From NCBI GenBank assembly GCA_015179045.1, contig WHUZ01000017.1, positions 248,001 through 312,000 of the forward strand: a stretch of DNA of 64,000 nucleotides. Reading direction: 5' to 3'. The DNA is from Kalaharituber pfeilii (lineage: Eukaryota > Ascomycota > Pezizomycetes > Pezizales > Pezizaceae). The translations under genes were made by a program, and so were the position numbers. Below, in pieces: positions 34,952 to 47,690 of the stretch. The notes below the pieces were generated by a model. It worked only from the letters and a program-made list of their open reading frames with translations. It searched no databases and was not told the DNA's origin. Within the stretch, counting starts at the first letter, position 1. Every line of letters starts with the position of its first letter.

Positions 34952-37125
34952 ATGCCGTACACTCCACCCAGCCATTCACCGGCGGCCTCGCCAGCCCAGA
35001 GCCGCTCTGCCTCGATGTCGCTACATGAAAGGCCATCAACTGCTTCGTTAACACCCAATGCTCCACCTAGATCATCGTCATACCTCCAGAAGCACCGTCG
35101 ATCGTCCATCTCGCAGAATACCACAGGGCGTCCGCAGTTAAGCCGTCAGTCGCCACCGGGGAGTAGAAGTGGTAGTCTTCATCAGTCACCAGCCCCTGTG
35201 AACAATAGCTCATATATTCCCACAGGAGCAATAGTTTCACCACCAGATTCCGCACAAAACTCAAGTGATGATGAAGCTCCAGAGCTGGAAATGCGCAGGG
35301 GACGGCAAATCGACAACTTGGATGAACTTAAGGAGGCTATAAAGGTCCTTCCTCAGAGGAGGGTTCCATCACCAGACAATTCAGCAAAGCACATATCACC
35401 AGAAACTATTCAGATTACTTCACCAAGGAAGTATGCACACAACAGGTCGACTTCCGATTCGTCGTTCCTCAAGAGCTTCAACAGCAATAAGTCCAATCCT
35501 GAGAGTGATGTGGAGGACGAAGGCTATCGGATAGCACCACCCATGGTTCGCAAGAAGAGTGGAGAGGTTGTCAAGTCATCTTTAAAAACACCCAACAGGT
35601 CCCGTCCGTCCAGCGTACCGTCGACACCGACATTCCCAAAGGTGGTCCACTTTGATTCTCATCTGGAACATGTCCGCCACTTCTTGAACACAGAGAAGCC
35701 TACAGCAGTCAGTGCCGGATCATCGCCAATAGAATCTTTTGAAGGAGATGAATTTCCATTTGATAGTGAAGAGGAGATATTGTCCCCTCCTTATGAGTGG
35801 GACATTGAGTTACCCAACTTCCCTAAGGATCCAGATGCACGCAAACACTTGCCAGTAAGGCTAGAGCGGACCTATCTCTCGGCCGACAAGCAAAATCTCC
35901 TTGGAACAGTCGCAGTTCAGAATATTGACTTCCAAAAGAAGGTGGTAGTCAGGTTTACTCTTGACTACTGGCAGACGGTATCTGAGGTCAATGCTGAGTA
36001 CAACAATGATATACGCCGAAGGCAACGTGAGGAAAATGTGGACAGATTCACATTCAAGGTCAAACTACATGATCTGGCAAACCTGGAGACAAAGACACTC
36101 TTCCTCTGCATTCGCTATTGTGTAGCAGGTCAAGAATTCTGGGATAACAACAACAATATGAACTTCCAGGTCGACTTCAAGAAGAAGTACCTGCCACAGA
36201 ACGGGAAACCTTCCAGGATGTTCTTGCCACGCTCTCGACCGTCAGCATCTCTGCCACGCAACATCTCTCTACCGAGCTTGGACAAGTTTGATGCTCTCGA
36301 TGACCTTGAGAGCATCACCACCAAGGTTGACAAACCAGTGCCGAAGCAAGCCATTCTTATCAGCGAGGGTTCTGAGCCAGTACGTCGAGCAAATCCGTCT
36401 GGCAATGCATTCTCCAACCGATACGATTTCAGTGCTTCATTGAGCGCGGCAATTGCTGCAAATAGCACTGGTGCCAAGGCCGAAGAAGGTTCTTACTTCA
36501 AGTTCACTTCTGGAGAGACGGCGCCCAAGGCTTCGCTTGAACTTCCTCCACCTCTTCCCACCATTAAAATCCCAATCATCACCAAGACCGATGCCCCATC
36601 AACTCCCGAGAATACCCCCAGGACGGGATCCGGGTCTCCTGATATTGTGACCGCTGAGAAGCCTTCGATTGAGTCTCTGTCCTACAGAGAGTTGTTGGAG
36701 ACTTATTGCTTTGTAAGAAGCCCATTATACCTGTTCCCTTGATGGACTGATGTATGCTAACGAGTGATCAGTTCGGGTCCGCAAGGAGTTCGCCGCAACT
36801 CAACAATGCGCACATTCTTGAAGACACGACTGTCAAGGATCCTTATGTGAATGATTCCATTATCTCTGCCTATACCCTAGGTGGAGGTGTCACTGGCTCT
36901 CACTCTCCTTCACCTCCCGGATCCCTCTCAAACTCTCCTCTGTTGGATATCGCTCAAAATCCCAGATATACCCCTCCTAATGGGTCTCCTCCTTCATTGT
37001 CGGCATCCCAACGGAGCTCTGCAACATCTTCGCCGGTTCCGTTCAGCACCTACAAATACGAGCCCAGACGCAGCCATGGGGGATTTGTTTTTGATACCCC
37101 TCATGCCACTGCTATTCGTGGGTAG
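34952..37125 (+). CDS. Glycogen-targeting regulatory subunit of protein phosphatase 1 (CBM21 domain)
   Basis: A 704-residue protein that should tether the PP1 catalytic subunit to glycogen, like yeast Gac1/Pig1/Pig2/Gip2 and the mammalian PPP1R3 proteins. Exons are 34952-36712 and 36772-37125. The 59-bp intron has donor GTAAGA, branch TGCTAAC and acceptor CAG, and keeps phase 0 (ETYCF joined to FGSARSS). A Ser/Pro-rich, probably disordered N-terminus leads to a PP1-docking RVxF-type motif, KVVHF, at residues 230-234. A CBM21 carbohydrate-binding module follows at about residues 298-407, with VRLERTYLS, VVVRFTLDYWQTVSEV, ETKTLFLCIRY and GQEFWDNNNNMNFQV. The tail is again Ser/Pro-rich. The start was chosen as the first ATG of the open frame. 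Which yeast paralogue it matches cannot be decided, so I give no symbol. Confidence 0.92.
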
Positions 37126-37204
37126 TCATTCTTTTCACGGGTTGGACAAAAGACCTAGTTATAGAACACTACGGCTTTGAGCGAAATCGTTTCATCTTTA
37201 CACA

Positions 37205-37205
<1 letters not shown>

Positions 37206-37237
<32 letters not shown>
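37206..37237. repeat. Poly(A)32 tract
   Basis: Thirty-two A residues, 81 bp after the CBM21 stop codon. It could be a simple repeat or the scar of a poly(A)-tailed insertion. Confidence 0.9.
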
Positions 37238-37241
<4 letters not shown>

Positions 37242-37708
37242 TATACTCGAATGGAGCATCTTAGCTCCTTCCTTTTCTGCTAATGTCATTATGTGTTTAT
37301 GGTGCTTTTTCTTTTTCCTTCTGTTTTTCTGTGCATCTCCAGGTCACCTCTCTGCTTCTACACTGCTTTTTCACTTATGCAGTGGTGTGTTATAGTGGCT
37401 TTTGTTTCTTCGGTTCATAATTTCTCTTACGTTTCGTCTATGGGTTGGTTTATTTCTAGGGAGTCGGCAAAACAATTCTCTACTACAAAAAAAAAAGAAG
37501 TCTTTCGTATTCTGCGGTTACAGCCTGTCCGGTGGGATGGATGGATGGTTATTGGGATAGTAAAAGGAAGAAAAGCATGGTAGGGTAAGGATAGTGGTCG
37601 GTGTTTGGATGGGCATTTTATTTCCTTTGTTCTTCCATGGCTCTGTGTCTTCGGTTTTACTTGTTTTCTCGCTTTTCTCCTTTGGTTTTCCTGGTGCCTC
37701 TTCAACTA

Positions 37709-37710
<2 letters not shown>

Positions 37711-37739
<29 letters not shown>
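37711..37739. repeat. Poly(T)29 tract
   Basis: Twenty-nine T residues. Together with the A32 run 470 bp upstream it brackets a stretch (37238-37710) without recognisable content. Confidence 0.9.
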
Positions 37740-37742
<3 letters not shown>

Positions 37743-39003
37743 TTCAGTCTCAAATGTTGAAGAGATTGTCCTTTCATGTTAGTTGGAGGATTGGAGGAAT
37801 TTGGGGGTCATGATGCCTGTGCTACTATGCAACAGGATAATGTTCCGAATTCTCCAACACCAATTGGCTCAATATCCCACAGTCTTTTTCTATCTTGTTT
37901 TTCTTCAGAAGATAACCTATGGGATGCTGGTGTCACAGTGTTATTATTATGACTTTCTTACTTATTGTGCTTTTCCTTATTTTATTCCCTAGTATATCTT
38001 TGGATTTCATGTTTCAATCCTCTGATTTTCCTGTTACAACATTGGTCGCACTCGAACTGTCCTATACCACAACGTTTCAGTCTCACTTTCGGATTCGGAT
38101 GTTCGCCTTTTATCTGGACGGTTGGATTGTTGTGGGAGAATATATCGCATCGAGATGACAATTGTTTACAACAGGAGTCAACTGAGGTGGTAGCAACTGG
38201 CCAGGAGAAACTCAGGGGTATCTGGAAAAAGCCAGCGTAATATTTGTTATATGTGGCATGGTTCATGGGTTTTCGGCGTGGAGATGCTTTTGTTGGAAGT
38301 TTTCCTGACATCAAGGAATTGTGATGGATGATAGACGCTACTAGTGTGGTGGAATGGAGATATTGGTATGGTTGTTGCTGGATTTTAGTTGGACTGTGGA
38401 TGGAACACAAGGGGGTCATTTCTTTTTCTCATATAACTCGTTCTGCAGAAAAAAAAAAACATCGTTTTCAAGTATTTGACTTTGTCTTTTTTTCGTTCCC
38501 GCTCTGTTTTTGTGACTATCATGATTTTCATAGGTTTCGATATTGATGAGGCTACTCTCAAGATTCGATTACCACTTTATCAGATGTGATTTTTTTTGTT
38601 TTATTACTTTTATTACGTGTGTCTTCTATTTCCATATTTGATTATTTATGCAGTACTTGACATTGTCTTGTTAAATTTCTGTCCTCGCATTCTCGCAAAA
38701 ATTGAACATTAGCTTATTTCGCGGGAGTTCTCTTTATTCATATATACGAGTTCAATTAATCGCTGCATTTCGATTCAACACTCATTTGATTTCAGGATTT
38801 TATGCAGTAGATATGGTATTGGGTACGACTGTACTCATACAGTAACCACAGTTAGTGCCAGACTAAACTGCAGTCTCGGGACTGAAGTCCGACCGTTATC
38901 AGTTGTGTCAATGTTATTATGTCACTCCCTAACGGGTTGTTATCTTGAATTAGATAATCAGACTGTACATATATTTCTATCAGGAATTGAAAGCAACAAA
39001 TCT

Positions 39004-39114
39004 TCTCCTGTGACGCAGTGGTTAGCGTGTCGTTCTTATACGTCGAATCCTTCAGGATCGAGTATGACCTACTGAGGTATGCGAAAGTCGCCGGTTCAAT
39101 CCCGGCCAGGAGAA
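39004..39114 (+). tRNA. tRNA with intron, probably Ile(UAU)
   Basis: A full cloverleaf can be drawn. Acceptor stem TCTCCTG (39004-39010) pairs perfectly with CAGGAGA (39107-39113), and A39114 is the discriminator. The D stem is ACGC/GCGT with loop AGTGGTTA, and T8 is in place. The T arm is GCCGG-TTCAATC-CCGGC and contains a good B box. The anticodon loop starts CT-TAT-A, giving anticodon UAU at 39037-39039. A 38-nt intron at 39041-39078, one base after the anticodon, is needed to bring the 3' half into register; GTATG within it can pair with the anticodon region, as is usual for eukaryotic tRNA introns. The anticodon stem is weak (TCGTT with TGCGA, one U-G and one U-U). A 16-base T run directly after the gene is a pol III terminator. 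Confidence 0.78.
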
Positions 39115-39130
39115 TTTTTTTTTTTTTTTT
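39115..39130 (+). terminator. Pol III T-run terminator of the tRNA gene
   Basis: Sixteen T residues start immediately after the tRNA discriminator base, which is ideal placement for RNA polymerase III termination. Confidence 0.75.
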
Positions 39131-39703
39131 ATTTGGGCAAATTCAACTCTTGATATTCTCACAATGCTCCTGCTCAAAAATTGTTGTGCTCGCTAAAACA
39201 AGAAACTGAAAGAAGCTCCTAGGTTTCACCTAGGTTGAGCTTAGTTCATCCAAGGATAAGGTGAGCTAAGGGCGAGGCTGAATGAATCGTAAACCCCTGC
39301 CCGAGCATTGCGTGCATGATAGCTGAATACGATATACAGTAATGTCACTGGGATTTCGTCTGGATTGTATGTTCTGCCTCCCCCGAAAGTGTAAATAAAA
39401 CCTGTAGATTGCACGTTTTCCTTGCTTCTTACGCACTTACTTGCTCACTTTGACCGTATGACTTGTACATTCCCTGTGTTACCGTTTCTTTTCTTAGATA
39501 CGGAGGCCAGTTACATAGTCATCAAATGATTGCAACTGCCCAATCCAGAAACCATATTGATACTTATCTACAGTAGTTAGGGGAAGCGTTAGCCTCGTGA
39601 ACCAGACCCTATTCTGGTTAGTGGACGCTGACTAGGGAAGCGTAGTATCAGCCCCAATGCCTTCGTTTACGCAAGGACGGAAGCCAAACGTACTTACAAC
39701 CCT

Positions 39704-39726
39704 GGCAGCGGGCAGCGGGCAGCGGG
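39704..39726. repeat. GGCAGCG tandem repeat
   Basis: Three direct copies of GGCAGCG followed by GG. Confidence 0.8.
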
Positions 39727-42700
39727 AAAAACGCCTGCGCAAGATGTGACGATGGGCCGGAACGGAGTCGGCAGACGCGTGTTCGCATTGTGACTGTGAC
39801 TGACTAATGGTTTTTGGCTCACAAGTTTATTTTTAATTTTATTTTTATTTTCTGTTTATATTTCTCTGTGCTACTCAGTTGTGTCGGGCCGAGCCCGGCG
39901 CGGAAGGAGGAGCTAATGAGAACTTCTTCCACGCCTGACCTGGCGTGGGCAACTGAGCACGAGATTACGTGTGCAGGTGCGCGGGGGGCAGTGTCGGGTG
40001 CCTTTTTTCTATACGGTTCTAGTTACTTCGGGTGCCGGGGCCGGATGTCCAGTGATATATCATGCCAATGATGATTTCTCTTTTAGATTACACAAAATTA
40101 CGAACTTGAACACAATGATGATGAGTAGTTTCAATGATCATTCATGTGTGACCACAAATGGTGTGTTGTCTGACGTTGCGCCCACCACTGCCACATACGC
40201 CTTAAGGCAATCTCGTTACACAATCCATATACCTATCTGTTGGCACCATCATCAGAGTTTCAGGGACGAAGGGGAAGTGTGAAGGAAAGGTTACTGAATA
40301 CGCAGCCTAATCTGCCCATCTCATAATCTTACGACCACTAAGGAGTTACTTCTCTATCGAGAAGCTGGGCTTTAGTATCGTGACATAGTCAGGTTGGTCG
40401 TTCTCAATGTTACACACAGCAATGGAATTGCCTAAGGCATGGAGGCTGTCATGTTTGGAAGTGAGTCGGTCGTGACTGGGATCTGGGATCAGGTAAAAGT
40501 GAAGACCGCAATTGCAATTGCGAGATTGAATCAGGTTTCAGAGTTCGGGGCGCACGGCAGCAAGATACGACGCACGGATGAGTATGAGCTCAGCAACCGA
40601 AACAGAACAAGAAACCCAAATAGGAAGTATATGACACACTAAATACTCACACGGAGAGTGACAAAAAAATGTTTGTGGTAGTGTAAACATGAAAAACGGG
40701 GCGGTGGGAGGTGGGGGCGGAGTGGGACGGTGTGGACTGTTATGGGAGATGGAGAAGCAAAAACACCAACACCAAGACGTAAACATGTGGTGACCTGGGT
40801 GGATGCATCAATTGGTCTTTACAGTTTCCCAGTCAGCTAGGGCAGGGGCAAGGAATTAACCCCACAGTTTGTTGCAATTGGCCGAGCAAGGAATTTTGAC
40901 GACGCAAACTGAAGTAAGAATAATTAATGCTGTATGGAACATCCAAACTTGCAAGCGCCATGTCTAGCCAGCCAAGCACGGAAGAGAAGCTTGAGGATAA
41001 TTTTGTTTAATTAGATGTGCATGAAATTTTTGAAAAGCTCGGATTTTCCGCTACGGAGAAACATGTACTGTGATTCGCCTAATTCATTAGATGAGTATGT
41101 GAATCGCCGCTTCAACAACGACCATCGGCACCCTCCAGGCACACGCCTCCTGAGGCTGCTAGGTGCCAGTGTGACTGAAGATTGACAATCCGGCTGATCA
41201 TTCGCTATTCGCTCCCAAACCTCTCGCCGCCATTAGACGCCTGTTGGTTTCCCCTTACATAAGTCTGTGTGCCTGTCTTGCTTTTTCTGCTGTTGCGTTT
41301 CTCTATTTTCTTTAACCGTGATTGTGAAAATATATCTCTCTAAGTGCACAACAGGAATTGAAGAAATTGACCTAGATAAGGATGGAAAAGGTACCATGGA
41401 GAAGTCAATCAAATGCAATTTGCATCGCGTCTATGGTATTTTTCCCTTTCATCGGTCTCCTAGCTTCCTATTATCATACCGGGCGCTAGTCCGACAGGGC
41501 CAGCCTGGTTGGCAGCAGAGCCACCCCAATTCCAAAACAAATGACCATGCCAATGGATCTAGCAATTTTGACTGGTCCCCCACCACGCGTACCTCGTTGG
41601 TGAGGCGTGTTATGAGTATGTAGTCTTTGTGAACAATTCAGACAAGAATAATTCCATGCTTTTGTTACTGTCAGCCGTCCCAAAAGTGAATTTACTAGAG
41701 TTCGAAAGGGTTTGGTTTTGGTGGTAACTTGTGCTGGAACAGAGTATTATAAGGAGGAGAACTTCGAAGACCGGAACGTGGCACCCGTGTATGCAATTAG
41801 CTTGAATTGAGATTTTGAAATTGGTCATTAAATAAGCCACCCACTTCACGTGAGGGACACTGGTTCTTCAAACTGTCGGGCTGCAGAAGTCCCAGAGTTC
41901 AGTATCATAACTTGACTGATCAGTGATTTCTCTCGGAGAGATGACACAGTTGCTGAAAGTAGGATTTAGGCATGCATGTAAGTGCCATGATTTTGCATGT
42001 TTGCCTGACCTTGTCTAACAGTCGGGGCCCGAGATGCAATTTGTGTCTCTGCTGCCTCAGTATGCAAGTAAACTGGATCCAGTACCGAAATGCGATTCTG
42101 CCGCTTGAAACGTCGGATTCACGACGTACGACTGGAAACAGGCATCGGTAGTGCTATTCCTTGTCGGGTCCGTTTTCGCGATATGTGAGAGTATAGTGAA
42201 GGGAATAATTTCATGTCATTTCGGTTTCATATCAACCAGTGAGCAGTGAGTTGGAGTGAGTGATAATGGGAGAGAGAGTTGAATTTCCTTGATGGGATAA
42301 GTATATCCGACGTAGCACAGACATCAAGAGATAACGTGCATTTTTCCCAGTCGTTTCGAAGTAGCTTCTTCTCAACTTGTCCATCTTTCAGTATGCTCAG
42401 CGGCCAGCCCCATGGCACAAACACCCTGGGCACGCCGAGAATGCGAGCAGGCTTACGGAAGGGAAGGGTTGTGGAAATCGAAACCGAAATTTCCAGCGTG
42501 TCGACTTTCAAGCGAAAAGATATGAGAACACGAAGGGGAAAAAAAGCAAAGCACGAGGTGACGGGGATGCATATTATGGTAGGGGGGGGGCGGGTTGGGA
42601 AACGGCCTGAGACATGCGTGTGCAGGTGATGGCAGGGTACGGAGACATCATCTCAATTTTATTCTGTTGCGGTGTAGGGTTGATAATCTTGGCGCGATGA

Positions 42701-43194
42701 TCCACAACGAACTGCTGCTGAGGTATTTAAAGCGGCGTGCACCGGAGGCCTCAGCATTTTGAAGCTCGAAGCTCTCGCGAGTTTCCGGCGGACAGGGCTG
42801 GCCCCTGCTGCCGCTCGAAGCTTCGTTGCTCCCTCGGCCGCGAGCTTCAAAGATGTTTTTTTTGGCACATTCTGTGCACCGTGCTAGAGGCTCAAATTAC
42901 CGTAACCTGCAACCCGATGCTGTGGCATTGCACCATCGTCGATGCATTGGCAAACACCTCACACTGCTGCTAACGTGTCACGGCAAGCAGTCTTGGCACT
43001 TCGCGTCTCTCCGTCGCACGTGTTCAGATTGGGCGGGTAAAACTTCGCTAAATCCGATGCACTAGTTTCACTGTGTGGCGTCTAGCCAAGAGTCTGTGTA
43101 TCATAGTATCAAAATCATTACTTCGACTGACCTCAAGCAATGGCACATATATGCCAGTGCACACATCTCCGGCACAGGAACAGCGCGCATCTAC

Positions 43195-43271
43195 TCGCTC
43201 ATTCAAAAGGTATTGGAACGGCTGACTAGCGCATAATTAGTCGGCCGTTCCAATACTTTCTAAACGAGCGA
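43195..43271. mobile_element. 77-bp palindromic foldback element with transition-only mismatches
   Basis: Two 35-bp arms (43195-43229 and 43237-43271) surround a 7-bp spacer and match at 29 of 35 positions. All six differences are transitions (A/G or C/T). The core GTATTGGAACGGC is unbroken in both arms. The ends read TCGCTC and GAGCGA. No clear target duplication is visible, so this could be a MITE relic or an internal deletion product of a terminal-inverted-repeat transposon. The transition pattern fits decay by cytosine deamination or RIP, which is known from Pezizomycotina. Confidence 0.7.
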
Positions 43272-44842
43272 ATGTTAAATGTCTTTTTGTCTGCTAGATA
43301 GAATGTTCGAAGTTATTTATTACAGTGCTTGAGAGGAAGGTCAATGCACTTGTAGTGAGATATTAGATACTATCATGAGTTTATGCAACCAGTATTGCTT
43401 TTACTATTTCCATAGAATACTAGTACCAGCAGCCATAGCATAACTATTAGATCATGTAGTTAGTCCTGGCAGTCAATATAATATGGGTTTATGCGGTCTC
43501 ATCAGTCTCGTAGTAGGCGAGTGCAATTCTGCAAGTAAATGTGTACGAGTAGAGTACATTGCAATTTGATACGGTTGATCGGCATGACAAGGGTTAAAAG
43601 CAGTGAAACTAGTGCATCGAATTTCGCAAGGTTTTGCCCGCCCAAGAGATACAATTTGCGTCAAGTATCAAATTTTCCTCTTCACTGCAATTTCGCAATG
43701 CCAGCTCCTCATGTTCGCCTTTTCGACGGAGTGAGCAAGCAGTTTCGTCCCTGACCCGCTCACAGCTCACTCGCATCTACGATGGTTCGCAGACGGACGC
43801 AAGAGCGAAGAGCAGGAGGGGGCTCTCGTCGGCTTTGGACCTATCCCTCATCATGGCTATCGTGAAATTTGCCTTTGAACCTCGTTGGTTTGAATAGGCG
43901 TGAGGCTATGTGTTTGACGTTCTAGGACAAGTGGGTCGTACCGAGCGAAACAAGGTTTCAAAATTAAGTTAGGGCTGAACCGAGTGCACGGCTGTATCGG
44001 CGAATGTGGCCAAAAACTAGTCTCGTGACTAGCCAAAAACCTCTTTTTGCCAACATTCGCATCCGTGTCAGCAATTGGTGACGATGATTGGCTGAGGCTC
44101 GACTAGGTGAGAACTTTGTGTGGCAAGGATACAACAAGGGTTTGCGAATAGCTAGCCGCGAGCGTGGGACACCCCCAGAACCAGGACGACGAGGATGATG
44201 TTGACGCTCGCTTAGAAGACAAGGGGGGTCATAAGTGCCTGCTTGATGTCGCCTGTGGGTTTTTGCACGTGATATAAACGCCAGGGGGTCCAAAATGTGG
44301 GGAACGAACACGGCTGCTGAGGGCTGCTGTATCCTTAGGCGTCGGGTTATTGCAAAATTAAGAGAATCGCTATTGCCTGCTACATAATCACATCCGGTCC
44401 ACTGGCACTCGGAATTCATCTCAAGTGCAAGGGACAAGGTATGTATGGGCCACCAGTAGGGTGGCAACGCTAAGTGTAAACTGCCTGACCAACATCAGCT
44501 GGAAGTACTGTACTTATCTAGTCTCATGCCAAGACCCTGGTGAAAGCGAAACGTTACTTGTCTTGAAACGCCTGCTTCCCCCCACCCCACTCAAGACCTT
44601 GTTGAAACACTGGGTGATTGCCAATCGGGATTTGTCACTTAAACTGGCAAATCGGACAGACCCCATCCAGCCCTTTACCATATCACCTTCGTCTTTGCCC
44701 CCTCGGTGAACTGTCCGCTGTAACTCAACGCTCGAGTGCGCCCCCACCCCCCACTCCGAAACTCCGATTTCTTCCCAACAATCACTGCGGAGATCCGATT
44801 CAGGCCGAGGATCAGCGAACGAGGCCAGCACAACGCGCCCAA

Positions 44843-46159
44843 ATGGCACAATCTTTCATCGCATCATCTGGCCGAGCGTCTGTGCGGCTGTCCCTAAAAA
44901 GGTCGCTCTGGCCTTACACGTCCTCGCTCTCCTTCCAGCAGCGGCAGATTTACATCGCGACCCGAAGAACCGCATTATACTCTGCTGAGCAGGCGGCTTC
45001 CGTACGAACACGCATACTTCATCGTTACCCCTGCCGTTACCAGTGCCGTTACTCCACATCAGCTTCTGTTTCACCGTTGCCGGGTGGGAAGGAGCCATCT
45101 GGGAAACTCCAACCACCAGACCATTTGGACGAGAGAGAACGTCATATCTTTGATAAGCTTGCAGCTCAACTTGAGCCAACGAGACTGGAGGTATGTGCGG
45201 TTAGTGGTTGCTTTTCCCTTTGTTCAACCTTTTTTCCCCCTCCCCTCTACACTTTTTCTGCCGGCTGAAGGTTTGTGCGATAATACCAACTGTACCTTCT
45301 ACATTTTATGCCCCTGCATTGCTTCCTCCATTTTCAGGAAAGATTTCGTAGAAGTACTTTTTAGCTTGATGAGCATCACTTTCATGTCTTATGCAATTTG
45401 AAATTTTCTCTCAGCCCTTACGTTACGCGAGTTTTCTTGTTTTTCCGTTTTACCATGTCCACGTCGCTCGCACTGTATCTAGAACGCTGCTGCCATTTTC
45501 TTGTTTTCCTGTAGCTCCTTGTTTTGCACTGCTGTCTTTGAGCTCTCATTGGCCGCACTATACTTGGAGCGTAACCAGCAGGGTTTATGCCCAAATCGTA
45601 CCATTTGGGTTCGGGCTGCATATGCAGTAATGCATGCCAAAAACAGATCACGAGCCACAATCACAACATACTGATACTGGCCGCCCTTCTTCCGTGCTTA
45701 ATCTTATTGTGTTCGAAGCCACCGGAGTGGAAATGTAACCCGGCTTCCACATCGATGAAAAGGACTGCTGCTTCTGCTTTTTCTGTGAGAGAAAGACACT
45801 ATACCCAAATACTTTTCTGCAAGCAAAAAAAGAAATTCTGATAGTGGGAGCGGGTATCCGTCTTAGTTCTTTTATCCCTTTACTTGTCCTTTCTTTGAAC
45901 CTTATGGCTTTCCAATTTTTTCTATAGCTCGTTGCAAACCTATCGTACTAATGCACACCTCAACTCACACACAAAAAAAAACAAAAAAACGCAGGTACAA
46001 GACGTGTCAGGCGGATGTGGCTCCATGTATGCAATTGAAATTGCCTCGACGAAGTTCAAGGGCCTGAGCATGCTCAAGCAGCACAGATTGGTGCAGGAGA
46101 TTTTGGCCGAGGAGATCAAAGGGTGGCATGGGGTGCAATTGAGAACGGAGCTCGAGTAG
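44843..46159 (+). CDS. BOL3: Mitochondrial BolA-like protein (BOL3/BOLA3 type)
   Basis: A 170-residue protein expected to act in the mitochondrial matrix, helping to pass iron-sulfur clusters to client enzymes. Exons are 44843-45190 and 45995-46159, joined in phase 0 across an 804-bp intron (donor GTATGT, branch TACTAA at 45946-45951, acceptor CAG). Residues 1 to about 95 are rich in Arg and Ser with few acids, as in a mitochondrial targeting sequence. The BolA fold covers about 98-168: RHIFDKLAAQLEP and RLEV lie in exon 1, then DVSGGCGSMYAIEI with the conserved Cys, KQHRLV with the conserved His, and EEIKGWHGVQLRTE in exon 2. The V-Q-D-V-S-G-G join is what the family predicts, so I trust the intron despite its length. 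The start is the ATG opening the Arg-rich leader; other in-frame ATGs lie upstream but would spoil the leader. Confidence 0.92.
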
Positions 46160-46650
46160 TGTATTTGTATATCTGATAAAGATATGAGTGATGATGTCGG
46201 TGGGGGCCTTAGGAGTCTCAAAAATCGTTTTGGATTTTGCGACTAAGTTACTACATAAAGATGCTGGTGGGCGTTCAATTGTCTGAGTCACAGGATGGAC
46301 CTAGAAAACTTGCAGGCCCATTGTTGATATCGTGTCATGATGTTGATAATCATACCCCTCAACAATCTACTACACAAAAGCGTGTTCACAACCTCTTTCT
46401 TGCAGCAAATACGTGATTCTCAGCTTCGAATTCTTAGAGAACTCGGCAACTGGTAAAACGAATATCGGCATCTATCTCTATCCCCATAATCGCATTCTCT
46501 GAGAAGCCAAAGCACACTTCAAAGGCCATATCATGCTGCGACTAACCTGACTCCGGCTACCTTCCTTCCTCATGCACCCCAGACTTCCCCAATCCCACCC
46601 CCTGCGCCCACTAATCCATCTCCTGGCAACTAGCAATTTCCTTTCCCAAA

Positions 46651-46680
46651 TTTATTTATTTATTTATTTATTTATTTATT
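46651..46680. repeat. TTTA tetranucleotide microsatellite
   Basis: Seven to eight perfect TTTA units followed by a T run. Confidence 0.85.
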
Positions 46681-47623
46681 TTTTTTTTCAATTTACAAAA
46701 TCGTGCGGAAAAAATTCTAATCAAAGAAAAAAAAAACATACATTTACGTCTACACTACCTCACAATCAGCATGGCCGCATGCGTGCATCGGCTTTCTCAA
46801 CCTTTTCGTGCCTGGGGATTGGTCCACGTGGGTTCCATTGGACCTTTTTCTTTTCCTGGATAAATGCAAATGGCCGGGTATGTACATACGTTACCTGCGG
46901 ATATGTATGTAAGTCCGGCACGCTACTTCTTAACTCAGGAATAAAAGTCGAATGGCAACCAGACCGCATACATGCTTACCTCATACGTATAAACTTCTAA
47001 ATTAAGTAGGCGTTTTAACAATTGCTACGTAGGTAAGTTAAGTAGCTACTTGGGTATGTATGCGATATGTACCTGAGATTGATCAAAAGGTACATAATAA
47101 CAATGTTAGCCAAAACCTTTTGGATGGACTTCCTACGAACGGAGTGGATCCCGATTCTCCCATAACGACTCGGCCCGGCTGGCCTGGTCCCCAGGCCTGC
47201 TTTTCGGTATTTTTTTTTTTTTTCTTTTTTTGTCGTATGTACTGCAGAGCCTAACTTCTAAATAATCAAGTAGTAGAGTGGATTTTACACGATACACTTC
47301 TTCTCGCGGGCATCATCGTTTATTGATTTGACAGATTTGAAGAAAAGCAATTCGCTTCCTGAATGCGAGGTTACACGCTGGTTTACGAGCATTAGTCTGC
47401 ACAATTACAGTCTGAGGCTGACCACCACCAAACCTTCAGAGGCCTGGGCAGGACAGCCCTGGAAAAAGAAAACATGGGAAGAATTCCTGGGGGGGCTATG
47501 GAGGAAGCCTAGGGCTGATCAAATCGAAAGGCATAGCCACCACGCTATCTTAACAAACAAATTGGGGGATTTGGAATTCTTATTGGAAGGTTCTCACACA
47601 TAACAAGCTACCTACATGCAAGC

Positions 47624-47690
47624 TATGTATGTAGGTATGTATGTATGTGTGTTGAATGTATGTATGTGTATGTATGTAGTGTATATGTAT
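47624..47690. repeat. TATG microsatellite, interrupted
   Basis: Imperfect TATG/TGTA units with small interruptions over about 67 bp. Confidence 0.8.

Larger units (their letters stand above)
37126..39003. other. T-rich intergenic region downstream of the CBM21 gene
   Basis: This contains a 32-base A run at 37206-37237, a 29-base T run at 37711-37739 and generally T-biased plus-strand sequence. Part is probably 3' UTR. No coding frame with a motif is seen. Confidence 0.6.
39131..44842. other. Intergenic region between the tRNA and BOL3
   Basis: I see no supportable gene. It holds a GGCAGCG triplet repeat at 39704-39726, an AACCAG/CTGGTT hairpin at about 39600-39619 and the palindromic element at 43195-43271. 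The longest minus-strand frame (43964-44467) has no motif and is probably chance. Confidence 0.55.

Noticed and set aside
39600..39619. AACCAG/CTGGTT hairpin as a structured RNA gene
   Set aside because: Only a 6-bp stem; no box elements or wider fold that would support a snoRNA or tRNA relic.
43964..44467. 167-residue minus-strand frame upstream of BOL3
   Set aside because: No motif, no similarity I recognise, and the opposite strand holds equally long frames nearby.
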